Below are positions 23,296-33,909 of a stretch of 64,000 nt of DNA, one piece after another. Source of the DNA: Amyloporia xantha (taxonomy: Eukaryota; Basidiomycota; Agaricomycetes; Polyporales; Adustoporiaceae). Location of the stretch: positions 434,001 to 498,000 of the forward strand of contig JAYKKR010000014.1 of NCBI GenBank assembly GCA_036971615.1, written 5' to 3'. Numbering within the stretch: position 1 is the first letter of the stretch; the number at the start of each line of letters is the position of its first letter. Made by a program: the position numbers and the translations under genes. The notes below the pieces were generated by a model, which saw only the letters and a program-made list of their open reading frames with translations, did not search any database and was not told where the DNA came from.

Positions 23296-26200
23296 CGACT
23301 CGACGTTCCCTCATCATCTGCTCCGCGCTCATGGACGTTGATATGTGTAGTCTATGATTATTCTACTCCTCTCCTGCGTGCGCATATTGGCGGGATTCGT
23401 TGTTGTCTCCGGACGGTGGCGTGTGCGTGCATAATCGGTATCGGTATTTCGTCTCTGGTGTCCCGTTTCTTCCGACGTTCTCCCGTGTAGATGTCCTCTT
23501 ACGCTATCCGTGCTTGTTGCATTCCGGTCCGAGCATCATCAGAGTCTGCATTCATCGCATTTGCTATCCTGATCCTGTCTTCCCTCATACCCCTCCTGTC
23601 TTTCTCGTCTTCCTCTGCTACGCTCCCTGTTTCCCTCGGTAGCTCCACCCCGTTATAGCCATATCGCGTCCTGTGCCTTTCCTCTGTGGTATTCTTCCCT
23701 TGGTTTCATGTGTCATCCCTTACCCTCTCTTCCCCCGCGCGACAATCTGTCACCATCTATATATGTTGTGAATAGGTTGTACGACACATGTAGTAGCAGT
23801 CATCGCGAAGGGCTTCGCGTATTAAGCCCCTGAATAGATATTTATCGAGCGACTTTTTCATGCTTCGATCCCTTCTTGCTCAAGTGACGCCTGCCAAGTC
23901 TGAACCAGTCAAATCCGTTGAAACTGGGGTAACTACTTAGGTCTATTCCTATAGATTGTGAAAACGCGACAGACACTTCCCATTGTTGCTGATGTTCTGT
24001 CATCGTCCATGTGCGCACCAGTCCCTCAGTGGCTCGCGTCGAAAAATCTCGAAAGCGGAGGCAGAGTACAACACACTTCGCAGTGTGCGCACCACGCTTC
24101 GCAAAAAATTACTTCGCCCGGTAGCATACATGATATCATCCGTACCATTCCCTTCAAAGAAAGCGGCATTACTTCATTTCGGCGAATCATATGTCCCGTT
24201 TTTGAAGACTCGTGCTCGGCGTGCATGCGTAGATCGTCATACGCAGCTTTCTTGAGAACCACGCTCGCCTTCTGACCGCACTAGACGAGGTAAGCCAGCA
24301 GCGATAGTTCGCGAGGCCGCCAATGCCGAGCAGACCCGAGTATGTCGTCCAATGAACGGTGAGCGAGTGCGAACAAGCATCATTAAATGTGCCGAGGGTC
24401 TTCGTAGATTAGGTTTCGGCAGCAGTACCATCGCGGGTGCATCCCGACACCAAGGGTAAGAAGCAGTTTCGAGCGAACCTGACGTGCAAGGTGCGTCACG
24501 GGAGAATCGGCATTCCCTAGAAAATGAGGATTGTAATGCTCACGTGCGGTGTGCATTGATGTACGCCAGTCAAAGGGGCAAGTGAAGATAAATTATTGTT
24601 TGTATACTCGTCGTTCTTGCCTTCAGTAGTCTTCAGTAATGGACCGCTGCTGCCTACATTAACGATGTCAGTTCCAGCATCATCGCATACAGAGCACAGA
24701 GATATTTCGCACGTACTTGACACAACCACAGGCGCCACACCTTTCGCAATCATAGGCGATCCATCATCTACAAGTGGGTAAGCAAATCAAAGATGGAATC
24801 TAGGATCACACTTAGATCTTATGACGGGCGCACCTCGATAGATACGACGATCTGTCCGATGTCGTAGGTCAGGCCCCGAGTCTTGAGGAGGATCAGCGTC
24901 GTCAGATATAGATATACGTGAGGCGTGTTCATTGCAGTCAGGCGTCTCATAGTGCGGCTGACAGGACCGATGATGTGAGCTAGGAGGAAGCGTAAGGAGA
25001 AATAGAGAATTAAGGAGTGAGCGCAATGCGCGCTCTATGCGCAAGATGTGTCCCCAGAAATGAGGAGAATGAATATAGACAATAAAATGACCGCGTACTA
25101 GGTTTTATCGGTTGGTTCACGTCGACCATCTAACAGCCATGAAGATGTAAATTCTTTCGGAAGCCGAGTCAAAATCAACTGGATCTGCGATGGCTGCAAA
25201 GCACAAAATGCTGCAAGCAAACCTTAAGCAAAAAAGGGTACCCAGGAAGGCGGCCATCGGCTTGCATCAGTGGGAACGCTCTGAGTAAAAGGGTGATGTT
25301 GACCAATCCACGCAGGCTCCGGCGGAGATAATGGCTATATGATAAATTAAGACAGGTACGAGGCAATCGGGGAACACGAGCTTGTGAAATTTGACATCAG
25401 GAGGTAGGTCATCCAGTCTCGATTTATGAGATCGTCATAAGTCATTCGTCCCAAGGACTCGGTAGTCAACGTTGATACCATAAATCGCACAGACCCGGCG
25501 ACAGCCACGTCACGACTCTACTCTGATTTATAGCAAGATGAGATCAACATTTTTACGGTAGAAAACATGGAGGACTGACGATTTCGTGTCGAGGTATCAT
25601 TCCAGGCTGGCACCAGAGCGACTGACTAGCCTGGCACTTTGGAAATTGCTTCGGCGGCGTCCTCGAATGCAGCATGCTGTGAATCAGGGAGAACGCAGAT
25701 CGCTTCCGATTGAGCCCAGGTGCGAACAATCAGTTCGAGTCCTCTCAAACTCTCCAGAAGAATACATCGTAAGGCGGTTTCCCCCGAGACGAGAGTCGAT
25801 TTTCTTGTTCCATCCAAAGCCTTGCATATACAGCGTGGCATCAGGTGAGAGAGGGAAGACTGGGATGCGAGCGGGCGTCGGCGATGCACGGTGGCACGAC
25901 AGGGTATTATTGTCCAGGCCTGGGTGCTATGCTCCAGAACCTCTATCTTCCGTGTCGAACTAGCAACGATGCCAAATCGACTGCATTTCACAGAAATATA
26001 TGAGGGTTGGCAGCACTGTCAGGAAGTATGCCTTGTAACAATTGCTAGACCGTCCGATGAGTACCATCTGATTGACAGTAAATACCATGTCAATGAAGTC
26101 TCGACACCCACTGACTGACAGGTAGACGATAAATTAATTCGGGCAAGTCAGTAATAGATCAAATACGTACAATATTCATGGCTCTATATAATGGGTACGA

Positions 26201-26570
26201 TGAAGGTCCTCGATTAATGGCACCATAGTAAGTAGATGATCATCAGCAAGTTGCGTCGCGCGACGCGCTCGCAGTGTAAAACGCGCTTCACGTGATCAAC
26301 ATAGCTCATATACACAGGCTGCGATGGCACGTCTTACGACGGATACTTACGCTTGGTTTCAGAAGTAAGAAAGATAAAAATCGTATCAACAAGACTAAGC
26401 GAAGTGATATCCCAAATATCAGGGCATGTATGGGACTAGCTGTAGACAGTGTGGAGGGACCTGCCCTAAAGCCGATGCACGTGTCGATCTGACTCCAATT
26501 TTTCTGGGTACAAGCTGTGTTATCGTACATCTATTCCTCCATCCTCATCTTTTCCTCTCATTCTCACAAA
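23296..26570. other. No recognisable gene
   Basis: About 3.3 kb. The first part is T/C-rich and probably 3' untranslated. Two opposed frames overlap at 25586-25991 (125 and 121 codons) without any motif, so at most one could be real. The final 350 bp should contain the eEF1B gamma promoter, including the palindrome at 26253-26266. Confidence 0.4.
26253..26266. promoter_or_regulatory. 14-bp CG palindrome upstream of eEF1B gamma
   Basis: GCGTCGCGCGACGC is a perfect palindrome 305 bp upstream of the eEF1B gamma start. Similar GCGTCGCGTCGCGG sequence occurs near 31688, upstream of GPHR. A factor-binding role is inference only. Confidence 0.3.
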
Positions 26571-28227
26571 ATGGCATCCGTCGGCACTCTCTGGACCGTC
26601 CCTCAGCAGGACTATGGCAGGAGGGTGCGCTCTTTACTATAAACCTGTCGCCAGCGTCAGCTCTCATGCCTCAGTTACCAGGTCCGCGCGATCGTAGCGT
26701 ACGCAGGACTTTCAGTTGACGTCGCCGAAAACTTTGTGCCTGATGTAACGAACAAAACTCCTGAATATCTTGCCAAATTCCCGCACGGAAAGTTTCCTGC
26801 TCTGGAAACGAAGGATGGCTTCAAAGTGTTCGAGACCCCTGCCATCTCGCGTTATAGTGAGTTTCCATTTCTGATCGATGAGCAGAGGACGAGACAGTAT
26901 ACTATCAGTTATCCCTGTCTTAATTTTCATGTCGAGGATACAACACATTCTGATATACGCAATTTTATTGCCCTACTCTGAAGTACTCATCTGACAATTT
27001 TAATTGCAGTTGCCGCGTTAGCTCCCAACAGCACTCTCTTGGGATCCAACCTTGAGGAGGCAGCCCTTGTTGATCAATGGGCTGCGTTTTCCGACAGCGA
27101 AGTCAATGCTCCTGGCCGTATTGTTTGGCATCTCCTCAAGGGTGTCATCACCCCTTACACCAAGCCTGTAAGTCACCTTAGTAGGGCAGGACTACGTTCG
27201 CTGATATGAAGGTCAATAGCTCCACACCTTGATGATCGAGCGCGTGCAGCGTTCACTGGACACCGTCGAGAAGCACCTCGCAACGCGTACTTTCCTTGCA
27301 ACGGAGCGTATCACTATCGCCGACATTGCGCTCGCGTCCGTTATTCAACGTCACTTCGCCTATCTGATTGACGCGGCATGGCGCGCCAAGATTCCCAACG
27401 TAGTGCGCCACTACCAGACGGTTGTCAACCAGCCCTCAGTGAAGGCTGTGTTCGGCGAGACTGAGTTCTGTGAGAAGGCTACCCAGTTCACCCCGCCCGC
27501 GAAGGAGAAGAAAGAGGCTAAGCCCGCGCCCGCGCCTGCTCCCAAGGCAGAGAAGAAGCCCAAGGTGAAGGAGGAGGAGGATGAGGACGACGACTTGGTG
27601 CCCAAGGAGGAGCCCAAGGCGAAGAACCCCCTCGACTCCTTGCCCAAGTCGAACTTCAACCTGGAGGACTGGAAGCGTGCGTACTCTAACAAAGAGACAC
27701 GGGGGGCCGGCGGTGCGCTTGAGTGGTTCTACGCGAAGTACGTTTTGTCCATAAGACGATTGTGGCGGTCTGTTTACTCACGTCCGGCGGAACAGCTACG
27801 ACCCGGAGGGTTTCTCTGTGTGGCGCGTGGACTTCAAGTACAACAACGAGCTCACGCAGACGTTCATGTCGTCGAACCAGATTGGCGGGTTCTTCAACCG
27901 ATTGGAGGCGTCACGCAAGTACCTCTTCGGGTCTATGGGCGTGCTGGGGCAGACGAACGACTCCATCATCTCCGGTGCGCTCATTCTGCGCGGCCAGGAC
28001 GTCAAGCCTGTCGTTGACGTCGCGCCGGACTGGGAGTCATACGAGTACGCGAAGCTCGACCTCAGCAACCCCGAGCAGAAGGCGTTCTTCGAGAGCGCGC
28101 TCGCGTGGGATCTCGAGATCGACGGGAAGAAATGGGTAGACGGAAAGAACGTGAGTTTTCGTGACGATTGTAATCCTCGATTCGGTGAGGAGCTGACCGT
28201 TCAATTACCGTTCCGCAGTTCAAGTAG
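26571..28227 (+). CDS. Translation elongation factor eEF1B gamma subunit
   Basis: Exons 26571-26624, 26682-26856, 27010-27167, 27220-27737, 27796-28150, 28219-28227; 422 residues, no break. eEF1B gamma anchors the guanine-exchange complex that recycles eEF1A in translation. Domain order is standard: a GST-N-like domain (MASVGTLWTVPQQ, KFPHGKFPALE, FETPAISRY), a GST-C-like domain (RVQRSLDTVEKHL, ITIADIALASVIQR), a Lys/Pro/Glu-rich linker (PAPAPAPKAEKKPK, EEEDEDDDL), then the conserved C-terminal EF1G domain (EWFYANYDPEGFSVWRVD, FMSSNQIGGFFNRLE, RKYLFGSMGV). The last exon holds only Phe, Lys and the stop codon. The start has CAAA before the ATG in a CT-rich leader, usual for a highly expressed fungal gene. 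Confidence 0.97.
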
Positions 28228-28595
28228 AGCGGCTTCCTGCATTGTCTCTTTCCATGGCTTGCGTACATGTTTGTGCTTTGTCTCTGTTGTTGTCTTACAT
28301 ATCACCTGGGGACGTGTTGTGCTGTTGCAGTATCAAAATGAAAAAGAACATGAAATTGTATCATACCAACTCTCCCTGTGTTGATTCTCGCGCGTTGTTT
28401 TGGCGTGCCTGTGAGACAATTGAATCTGCTGTTGAGTATCCCGTCTGGCCCCACCTACCGAGTTCTACGCGTGCTTAGGATGAACGGTCACTACAAAGTG
28501 TGCGGCCGAAACATAATGTTAGTCCGCTCAACCAGCGATTTACGAAGTTCCATTAATTACCGCCAATTCGAGTCCATATTGGTAGACTGCTCATT
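28228..28595. other. Short convergent intergenic region
   Basis: 368 bp between the stop codons of eEF1B gamma and GPHR. T-rich; holds both 3' untranslated regions. No other signal seen. Confidence 0.6.
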
Positions 28596-30796
28596 TCAGT
28601 CGGTCTCCATCTCAGCCTCTCCAGCAGTCCGTATCCTGTCCCCGAACCACCTTACCACAGCACTCGCGCCCGCCGCTAGCAGAAACGCACCGTCAAAAAG
28701 CGAGCCAAAAAGCTGATACTCGGGCAGCGTCGAGAAGAGGTTGGGAGTCGTGATAGCCGCATCGGAGTCTGGCTCTGGGTCAGGGTGCGCGGAAGGCGGA
28801 GGAGGAAAGGACGTGCGGAGTTGCACGAGGGTCGAGAGGAAGGTAGATGCCCTGGAGAGATGCGATAAATTGAAGAGGCCATGATTCGTATGGGATGTAG
28901 ACACGCACCATGAGTTGCGCAAGGATTAACAGCATGAGCGACGCGCCCACGTTTGGATTTCGGCTTGTCAGGCGGAGGGCCTATTCGAAATTAAATTGAC
29001 CAGACGCACATTCATGTTTACACGTTTCAGTTAGAATGCAACTCCACAATTAGTATGTGGTCTCGCCCGGCAAAGTTCACAATACTCACCCTTGCCACAC
29101 CCCTCAAGACCATCCGAATACTACTCAATATGATCACGCCCACGAGCGCGAGACTGATCTGCCGCGAGATGAGCGCAACCCGCAGCTCCTGGGCCTCGTT
29201 GTCCGACCCATCCGGGGCAAGGCCGGCCATGGGCAGGAGGCTGAAGAGGTATGCGAGCCCTGTACTAATCATATCTGCGCTGCCACCGGCGTGTGAGGGC
29301 TGGGCCGCCTCCGAGGGGTGCTGCACTGCTCGCGGGAAGATAAGATTCGCGATTGACTGTAAGGATGATCGTTAGTGAGCTCATTCGTCATTTACTCATG
29401 CGTAGAAATTTGTAAAAGGTAATGGGTAAAGGATAAACCTGGAGTCGAACAGAAAGTACAGATACGCACGGTAACGATCCGGAGCACACAATACACTGCA
29501 AATGCACGCCCGGCCCAGCGGAATGCCTTCCCCGCGTATGTCTGCGCGAACCGCGCTTCAGACTGGCGGCGGTTGAGTGCAGCGAGATTTTGGGACATGT
29601 TCGACGCGAGGGCGGAGAGCGCGCCGAGTTCGGTCTGAGCGGAGGAGAGGGCTGGTGCGCGACCGTAGTCACGGTATAGGAGGAGAGGAATAGTGGTAAG
29701 TGAACGGTAGATAGGGCAGGAAGACAAGACTGACGAGTCTCACTGCGGAAGCTGGGAGTCATGCGGGAGAACCAGCTGGGGGAATGGTCTGGCTTTGTTG
29801 AGAGGCGAGAGTAAGCGGCGTAGACATAGGAAGCAGGGCGGGAAAGTTCTATACCTGTGCCGCCTCCAGTGTCCGAACCTCCGTCTGACGTCGTGCCAAT
29901 TCATCCTGCACACGTTTGAGGCCATCCTCCGCCGCACGAATGTCCTCCCCCGTTGGGTTTGTTCTGTTGAACGAGATCTCTCGTCAGTATTGGAACTAAA
30001 ATTTATATGGAAGAATCCCGAAGTACTTGCGATTGCCGTGGAAGGCAGGGAAAAACGTCCACGCCGTATTGATGGCGCCGAACCCCGAGAGCGCACCGAG
30101 GATGGGCGTACCGAGAACAGTGAGGCGTGAAACGGCTGCCTCAACAAAACCGGATGAGGGCGTCGCAGTCGGGAGGGGGACGGAGGAGAGCAGGAGGAGA
30201 AAGAGAATCGCGGGAAGGGTGTTGAGCAGGAGACGAACGCGAAAGTGTAACGGTCCACCCAGGACAAGACTATACGACAACGGGATGACAACTAGGATAG
30301 CTACTAGGAGGATGGAAAGTGAGGCGGTCCAATTCAGCAGGCGCGTCCTACAGCAGAATCAGCAGCAGGCAGCACCGACACCAAACGAGACTGACCGTGG
30401 GTGGAGGAGCTCTGCAGCTTGACACATTAGCAAAAGAAACAGCATGCAGCTCTCAGAGAAGCAGAGTGAGAAGAGCGCTCGGGAAAGCATAGAGTGGAAC
30501 GGCCGTCTAGGTTTGGCGGGTTTGGCGGATGAGGATGGTGTCGGGAGACTCGTGAGCTCGAATCCTGCATCCTCAGTCGCAAGTGTAATGTCGACACCCT
30601 CAGTGGTAGAGAGATCCTGAAGGTCATGGTACAGATGACGTAGGAGATACTTTCGGCAGGCAAGAAAGATGGTTAGTCTATAAAACAAAACAAGGTTGGT
30701 CAGACAGAGCATGGGTCAAACGGAGGAGTGGCCGGGAGACCTTGATAATGTCAAGACAGCAGTTTCCAGAGGCAATTGTGCATGCGGTTCTAGCAT
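28596..30796 (-). CDS. Golgi pH regulator / GPR89 family channel
   Basis: Nine exons on the minus strand: 30741-30796, 30396-30677, 30027-30347, 29855-29963, 29744-29792, 29470-29651, 29090-29356, 28909-28979, 28596-28851; 530 residues. GPHR/GTG proteins are multi-span Golgi/ER membrane proteins, described as anion channels controlling Golgi acidification. Seen: MLEPHAQLPLETAVL leading to TIFLACRKYLLR, several hydrophobic spans (SLSILLVAILVVIPLSYSLVLG, LLLNTLPAILFLLLL), the conserved GFGAINTAWTFF, a coiled-coil segment (DGLKRVQDELARRQ), SWFSRMTPSFR, YAGKAFRWAGRAFAVYCVLRI, ISLALVGVIILSSIRMVL and NLFSTLPEYQLFGSLFDGAFL. Around 28842-28921 the local frame reads RNSWASTF where the family has AQ(L/I)MG(I/M)Y; two compensating one-base differences would explain it. 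Confidence 0.9.
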
Positions 30797-31999
30797 GGTA
30801 AAGACGGAGCAAAGCAGTGAGCAGTATGCTCTCAACCCGGAGGATTTATTGTCCGACGTGTATGATGCTGAAGGAACTCCGTCAGCGAGGTCAATTTTGG
30901 AGGGAATGAGGAATGTTCGAAAAGGGCTTGTCCTCAACGTGTAACAATCGCCGAGGTACGTACTTCGACTCGTTGCGCTCGACGAACTGATCGTGTCCTG
31001 CCAATGAGGATGTCCACCGCCAAGTTTGCGTAAACAGTTCGTATAAAAGCTAGACTCCGAAGAGCAAACTCCAACACAATTTCAATAGGTTCTCAGATCG
31101 CAGGGGATGGCTTCATCCTAGCAAGTAATAGAAAGGTAAATACCCACTTCTGCTTATGCTGCTGCGTAGCCTGAGAGTGGGAAAGCTCTCCGAGTGCCTC
31201 TGCGCACTGAAAACACTTGTAGGAAAGATACCAGAAACTATTCTGTCGTATGTCCCAGGGTCGCAAACACAAGACAAAAGATGATGAATCCCTCCAGCTC
31301 TGAGGCCGTTGTGATTCTCTAATGCTGAGAGGCAGGAGGATCATAACTTACAGCAATGTGCATAACGATGCGGAAACGCGAATTTCGTCGCAGGGCCTCG
31401 GGCACCGGCCCTTGTGATTCCGGAAGGAAGAAACCGGTGTAACACGGTCACGTGTCCGATGAATCCTGCAACAATGCGACAGGATTGTGCTCCTTCCTAC
31501 CAAAATAAATTTACCCAGCTTTTTGATTTCCTATGTTATGTAGTCCTCAGTTTGACTTGCTATACTACCAGAAGCTATCAAGAGATTTCTACTACCTTCG
31601 CCATAAATTCACACTGAGGAAATGCAATTACGCATCGTTATGCACATTGCTGTAATTCTTATATAATGTACGATCACGTGGCATACGCGTCGCGTCGCGG
31701 TGCGAGAGCCCATTCTACTTTTTTGAAAAAGCATTTGCACATCTGGCCATTCCAGTGTGAGTTTATTGTACAGTAGGTCGTTGACAATCCAAACCTCATA
31801 TGAAGGTTTCGTTATAAGAGGACGTAAGATCGTAGCCCTCCATGTGGCATGTACTAAGCAACATCAAACGATAGCAGAACGCCAGAATATTTCTCATTTC
31901 TCGGACAGGTACTACCAGATTGGCTTAGTTCCGAGAATGATACACCTTTGTCCTACTATGATGGGTCGTGCCGCGGAAAGATGCCCCTACGGCCAAATT
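30797..31999. other. Intergenic region with a TA-flanked MITE
   Basis: 1.2 kb between the GPHR start and the stop of the alpha/beta hydrolase. It contains the 302-bp inverted-repeat element at 31351-31652. No gene recognised outside it. Confidence 0.5.
31351..31652. mobile_element. MITE with 22-bp perfect terminal inverted repeats and TA flanks
   Basis: The ends are CAGCAATGTGCAT... at 31351-31372 and its exact reverse complement at 31631-31652, flanked by TA on both sides (31349-31350 and 31653-31654). TA duplication and CAG-type ends fit the Tc1/mariner (Fot1/pogo) superfamily. At 302 bp with no open frame it is non-autonomous. Absence of arm mismatches suggests fairly recent insertion. 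Confidence 0.75.
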
Positions 32000-33344
32000 T
32001 CACAGTCGAGACGTGGGGGCACACATGCCATCTAATATCCCGGAGAGATAGGAAGCGAGTATATCGGGCTTCTGCTGAACAATCTGGCAATTATGGCGTC
32101 AATGCATTATTAACGACAAAATGCTTCGTACTTACCATATGGCCTGCTCCAGGAACACGGGATATAGACGCAGCTTTTCTGCCTTTGGACTGGTCAACCG
32201 TTGCGTCTTTACTATATCGAGGGCTTTACAATAGTACTCCATCAACTTCGCAGAAATGGTATGCATAGAACGTGAATTCTCACATAAGGTCGTTGATCTC
32301 CCCGAATATGACATGAATCGGGATTTTGTGGCAGACTTTCTCAATTTGCTCTATAGCCTCAAATGTTTGTTCAACACCGGGAGCCTCGTAGCTCTTCGCT
32401 TCTTCCAACTTGTCACATTTCGTGATCACCGATCCCGGCGCAGGACACAGGCCGTACTCCTAGGAAACGCCGCGAGGATGTTAGCCATATTACTAGATAA
32501 TATTCGAGCACGTAATAACTCACACAAAACAGGCGCAGCACCCGTTCGTCCCATGTTTTCCATGGAAGACGACTGCGTAGCCATTCGAAGGCCTGCTCCT
32601 TGTTAGGCCAAATATCACGACGAGATCTAACTGCTTTCTTCATGACAGTCAGAGCCTGCTCTCGTCTCTGAAGATGTTTCTGGAAGGTTTCCCTATCGAT
32701 GAGTGGCGATTCGACCAATATGATGCCAGTATATGGGATGCAGCCATGAGGAAACAACTTTGTGGTATACATGCTAGGGAATTATCAGGCAATGAGACCG
32801 TTTACATATGTGACGAGCTCACAATGCGGTAGCTCCGGCGGAATGTCCTATTGCAACGAGACGGTGACCCCTAACATGTGAAGTTTTCAGGAATGCAACA
32901 AATGCATGTGCCCAATCCGCCGGGACTGGCAACATATTTAACGCCACACAATAATCAAACAGCTCGAAACATACAGATTCCATCCTTGTAGGTCTGCAGC
33001 GCGAGCTTGTTCAGGACTGCTGAATCACCATGACCCTGCCAATCAAAAGTCCAAGCTTCTCTAATGCCGCACAGGTGATCATTGTTGGAACAAATCTCGA
33101 AGAGCTTTGTGATCGTGGGCTCCCATGATTCCTTGTCTGACGAAGTAGGAACATCTTAATATTCGCTTGGAGACTAAAAGCATTACTTACGGAAGCCGGT
33201 CCCATGGGCAAACAAAAGGGTAAATCCTTGCTCTGCCCGAGTGTTAGTTCTTGTGTAGCGTTTAGCCGCTATCTTGAGCACGACGTCTCCACGCGCGAGC
33301 GGCGCGTTGAACACAAATGTTTCGATCTGGATGCCCTGTGCCAT
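32000..33344 (-). CDS. Alpha/beta hydrolase
   Basis: Seven exons on the minus strand: 33191-33344, 32975-33136, 32823-32925, 32524-32773, 32284-32459, 32136-32211, 32000-32074; 331 residues, no break. Seen: oxyanion-hole stretch LLFAHGTGFHKE, FDWQGHGDSA, nucleophile elbow GHSAG with Ser about 134, ILVESPLID, VIFGEINDLI with a candidate acid, and VPGAGHM with the catalytic His. A cap region (RREQALTVMKKAVRSRRD, EAFEWLRSRLPWKTWD) lies between, as in fungal serine hydrolases of this type. No signal peptide, so likely intracellular. A copia element sits in its 5' region: the target duplication ends 22 bp upstream of the ATG and the LTR begins 27 bp upstream, in opposite orientation, so native promoter function is doubtful. 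Confidence 0.9.
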
Positions 33345-33365
33345 GACGAGAACGTTAGGGTAGTA

Positions 33366-33370
33366 CAACT
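33366..33370. repeat. Target-site duplication CAACT, left copy
   Basis: CAACT at 33366-33370 and again at 38753-38757 flank the first copia element. A 5-bp duplication is standard for LTR-retrotransposon integration. Confidence 0.9.
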
Positions 33371-33726
33371 TGTCAAACGAGTAATTCTTCACCTCTCTTC
33401 TTGAAAACTATTTCTATGGACTCCTTACATCTATAGCTATCTTTCTGTCTATTCACTTTATTCCTATCTCCTTCTGCACCTATGATAGAATCCGTTCTTT
33501 ACCTACACCCCTAGAGTAGTTGCCACTTCTGTGTTGATTGTTGTTTGTTCCCAAAGCGCACCACCTCAGAGTCCGTTGCATCCTGGCTTCCCCAGTTGCT
33601 CAACTCGGACTCTAGGTGAGTGGTTAGGTATATTAGCTCAATATATAGTTGCTCAACTCGGACTCTAGCTGTCTGTATACTTGAGCATCGATTGATCGAG
33701 CCCGCCTTTCGTCTGTGGCTCTGACA
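33371..33726 (+). repeat. 5' LTR of copia element 1
   Basis: 356 bp, TGTCAAAC...CTGACA. Contains a 22-bp direct repeat (33594-33615 and 33647-33668) and a TATA-like ATATATAG at 33641-33648. Confidence 0.95.
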
Positions 33727-33747
33727 GGTTATGAGCCCCGCGCTCTG
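33727..33747 (+). other. Primer-binding site, copia element 1
   Basis: GGTTATGAGCCCCGCGCTC follows the LTR with no spacer. Its complement is the anticodon arm of an initiator-Met tRNA (CAT anticodon in GGGCTCATAACC), not the tRNA 3' end, as in Drosophila copia half-tRNA priming. Confidence 0.75.
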
Positions 33748-33909
33748 ACCGCTTCGTCGTCAATCTTCTCTGCTTGCTACAGCTTCTGGATCGAGCTCTA
33801 CTTCAATATCTGACTACTACACTGTCTCTACAATCCCTACACTCCTTCTACAACACTCTGATCTTTCCTGATCTTCTCTGATCTCTGCTGATCGTCGTCT
33901 CTGCCTGCC

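Noticed and set aside
25586..25991. Opposed frames of 125 and 121 codons
   Set aside because: Overlap each other on opposite strands, no motif on either, no clear splice sites or promoter.
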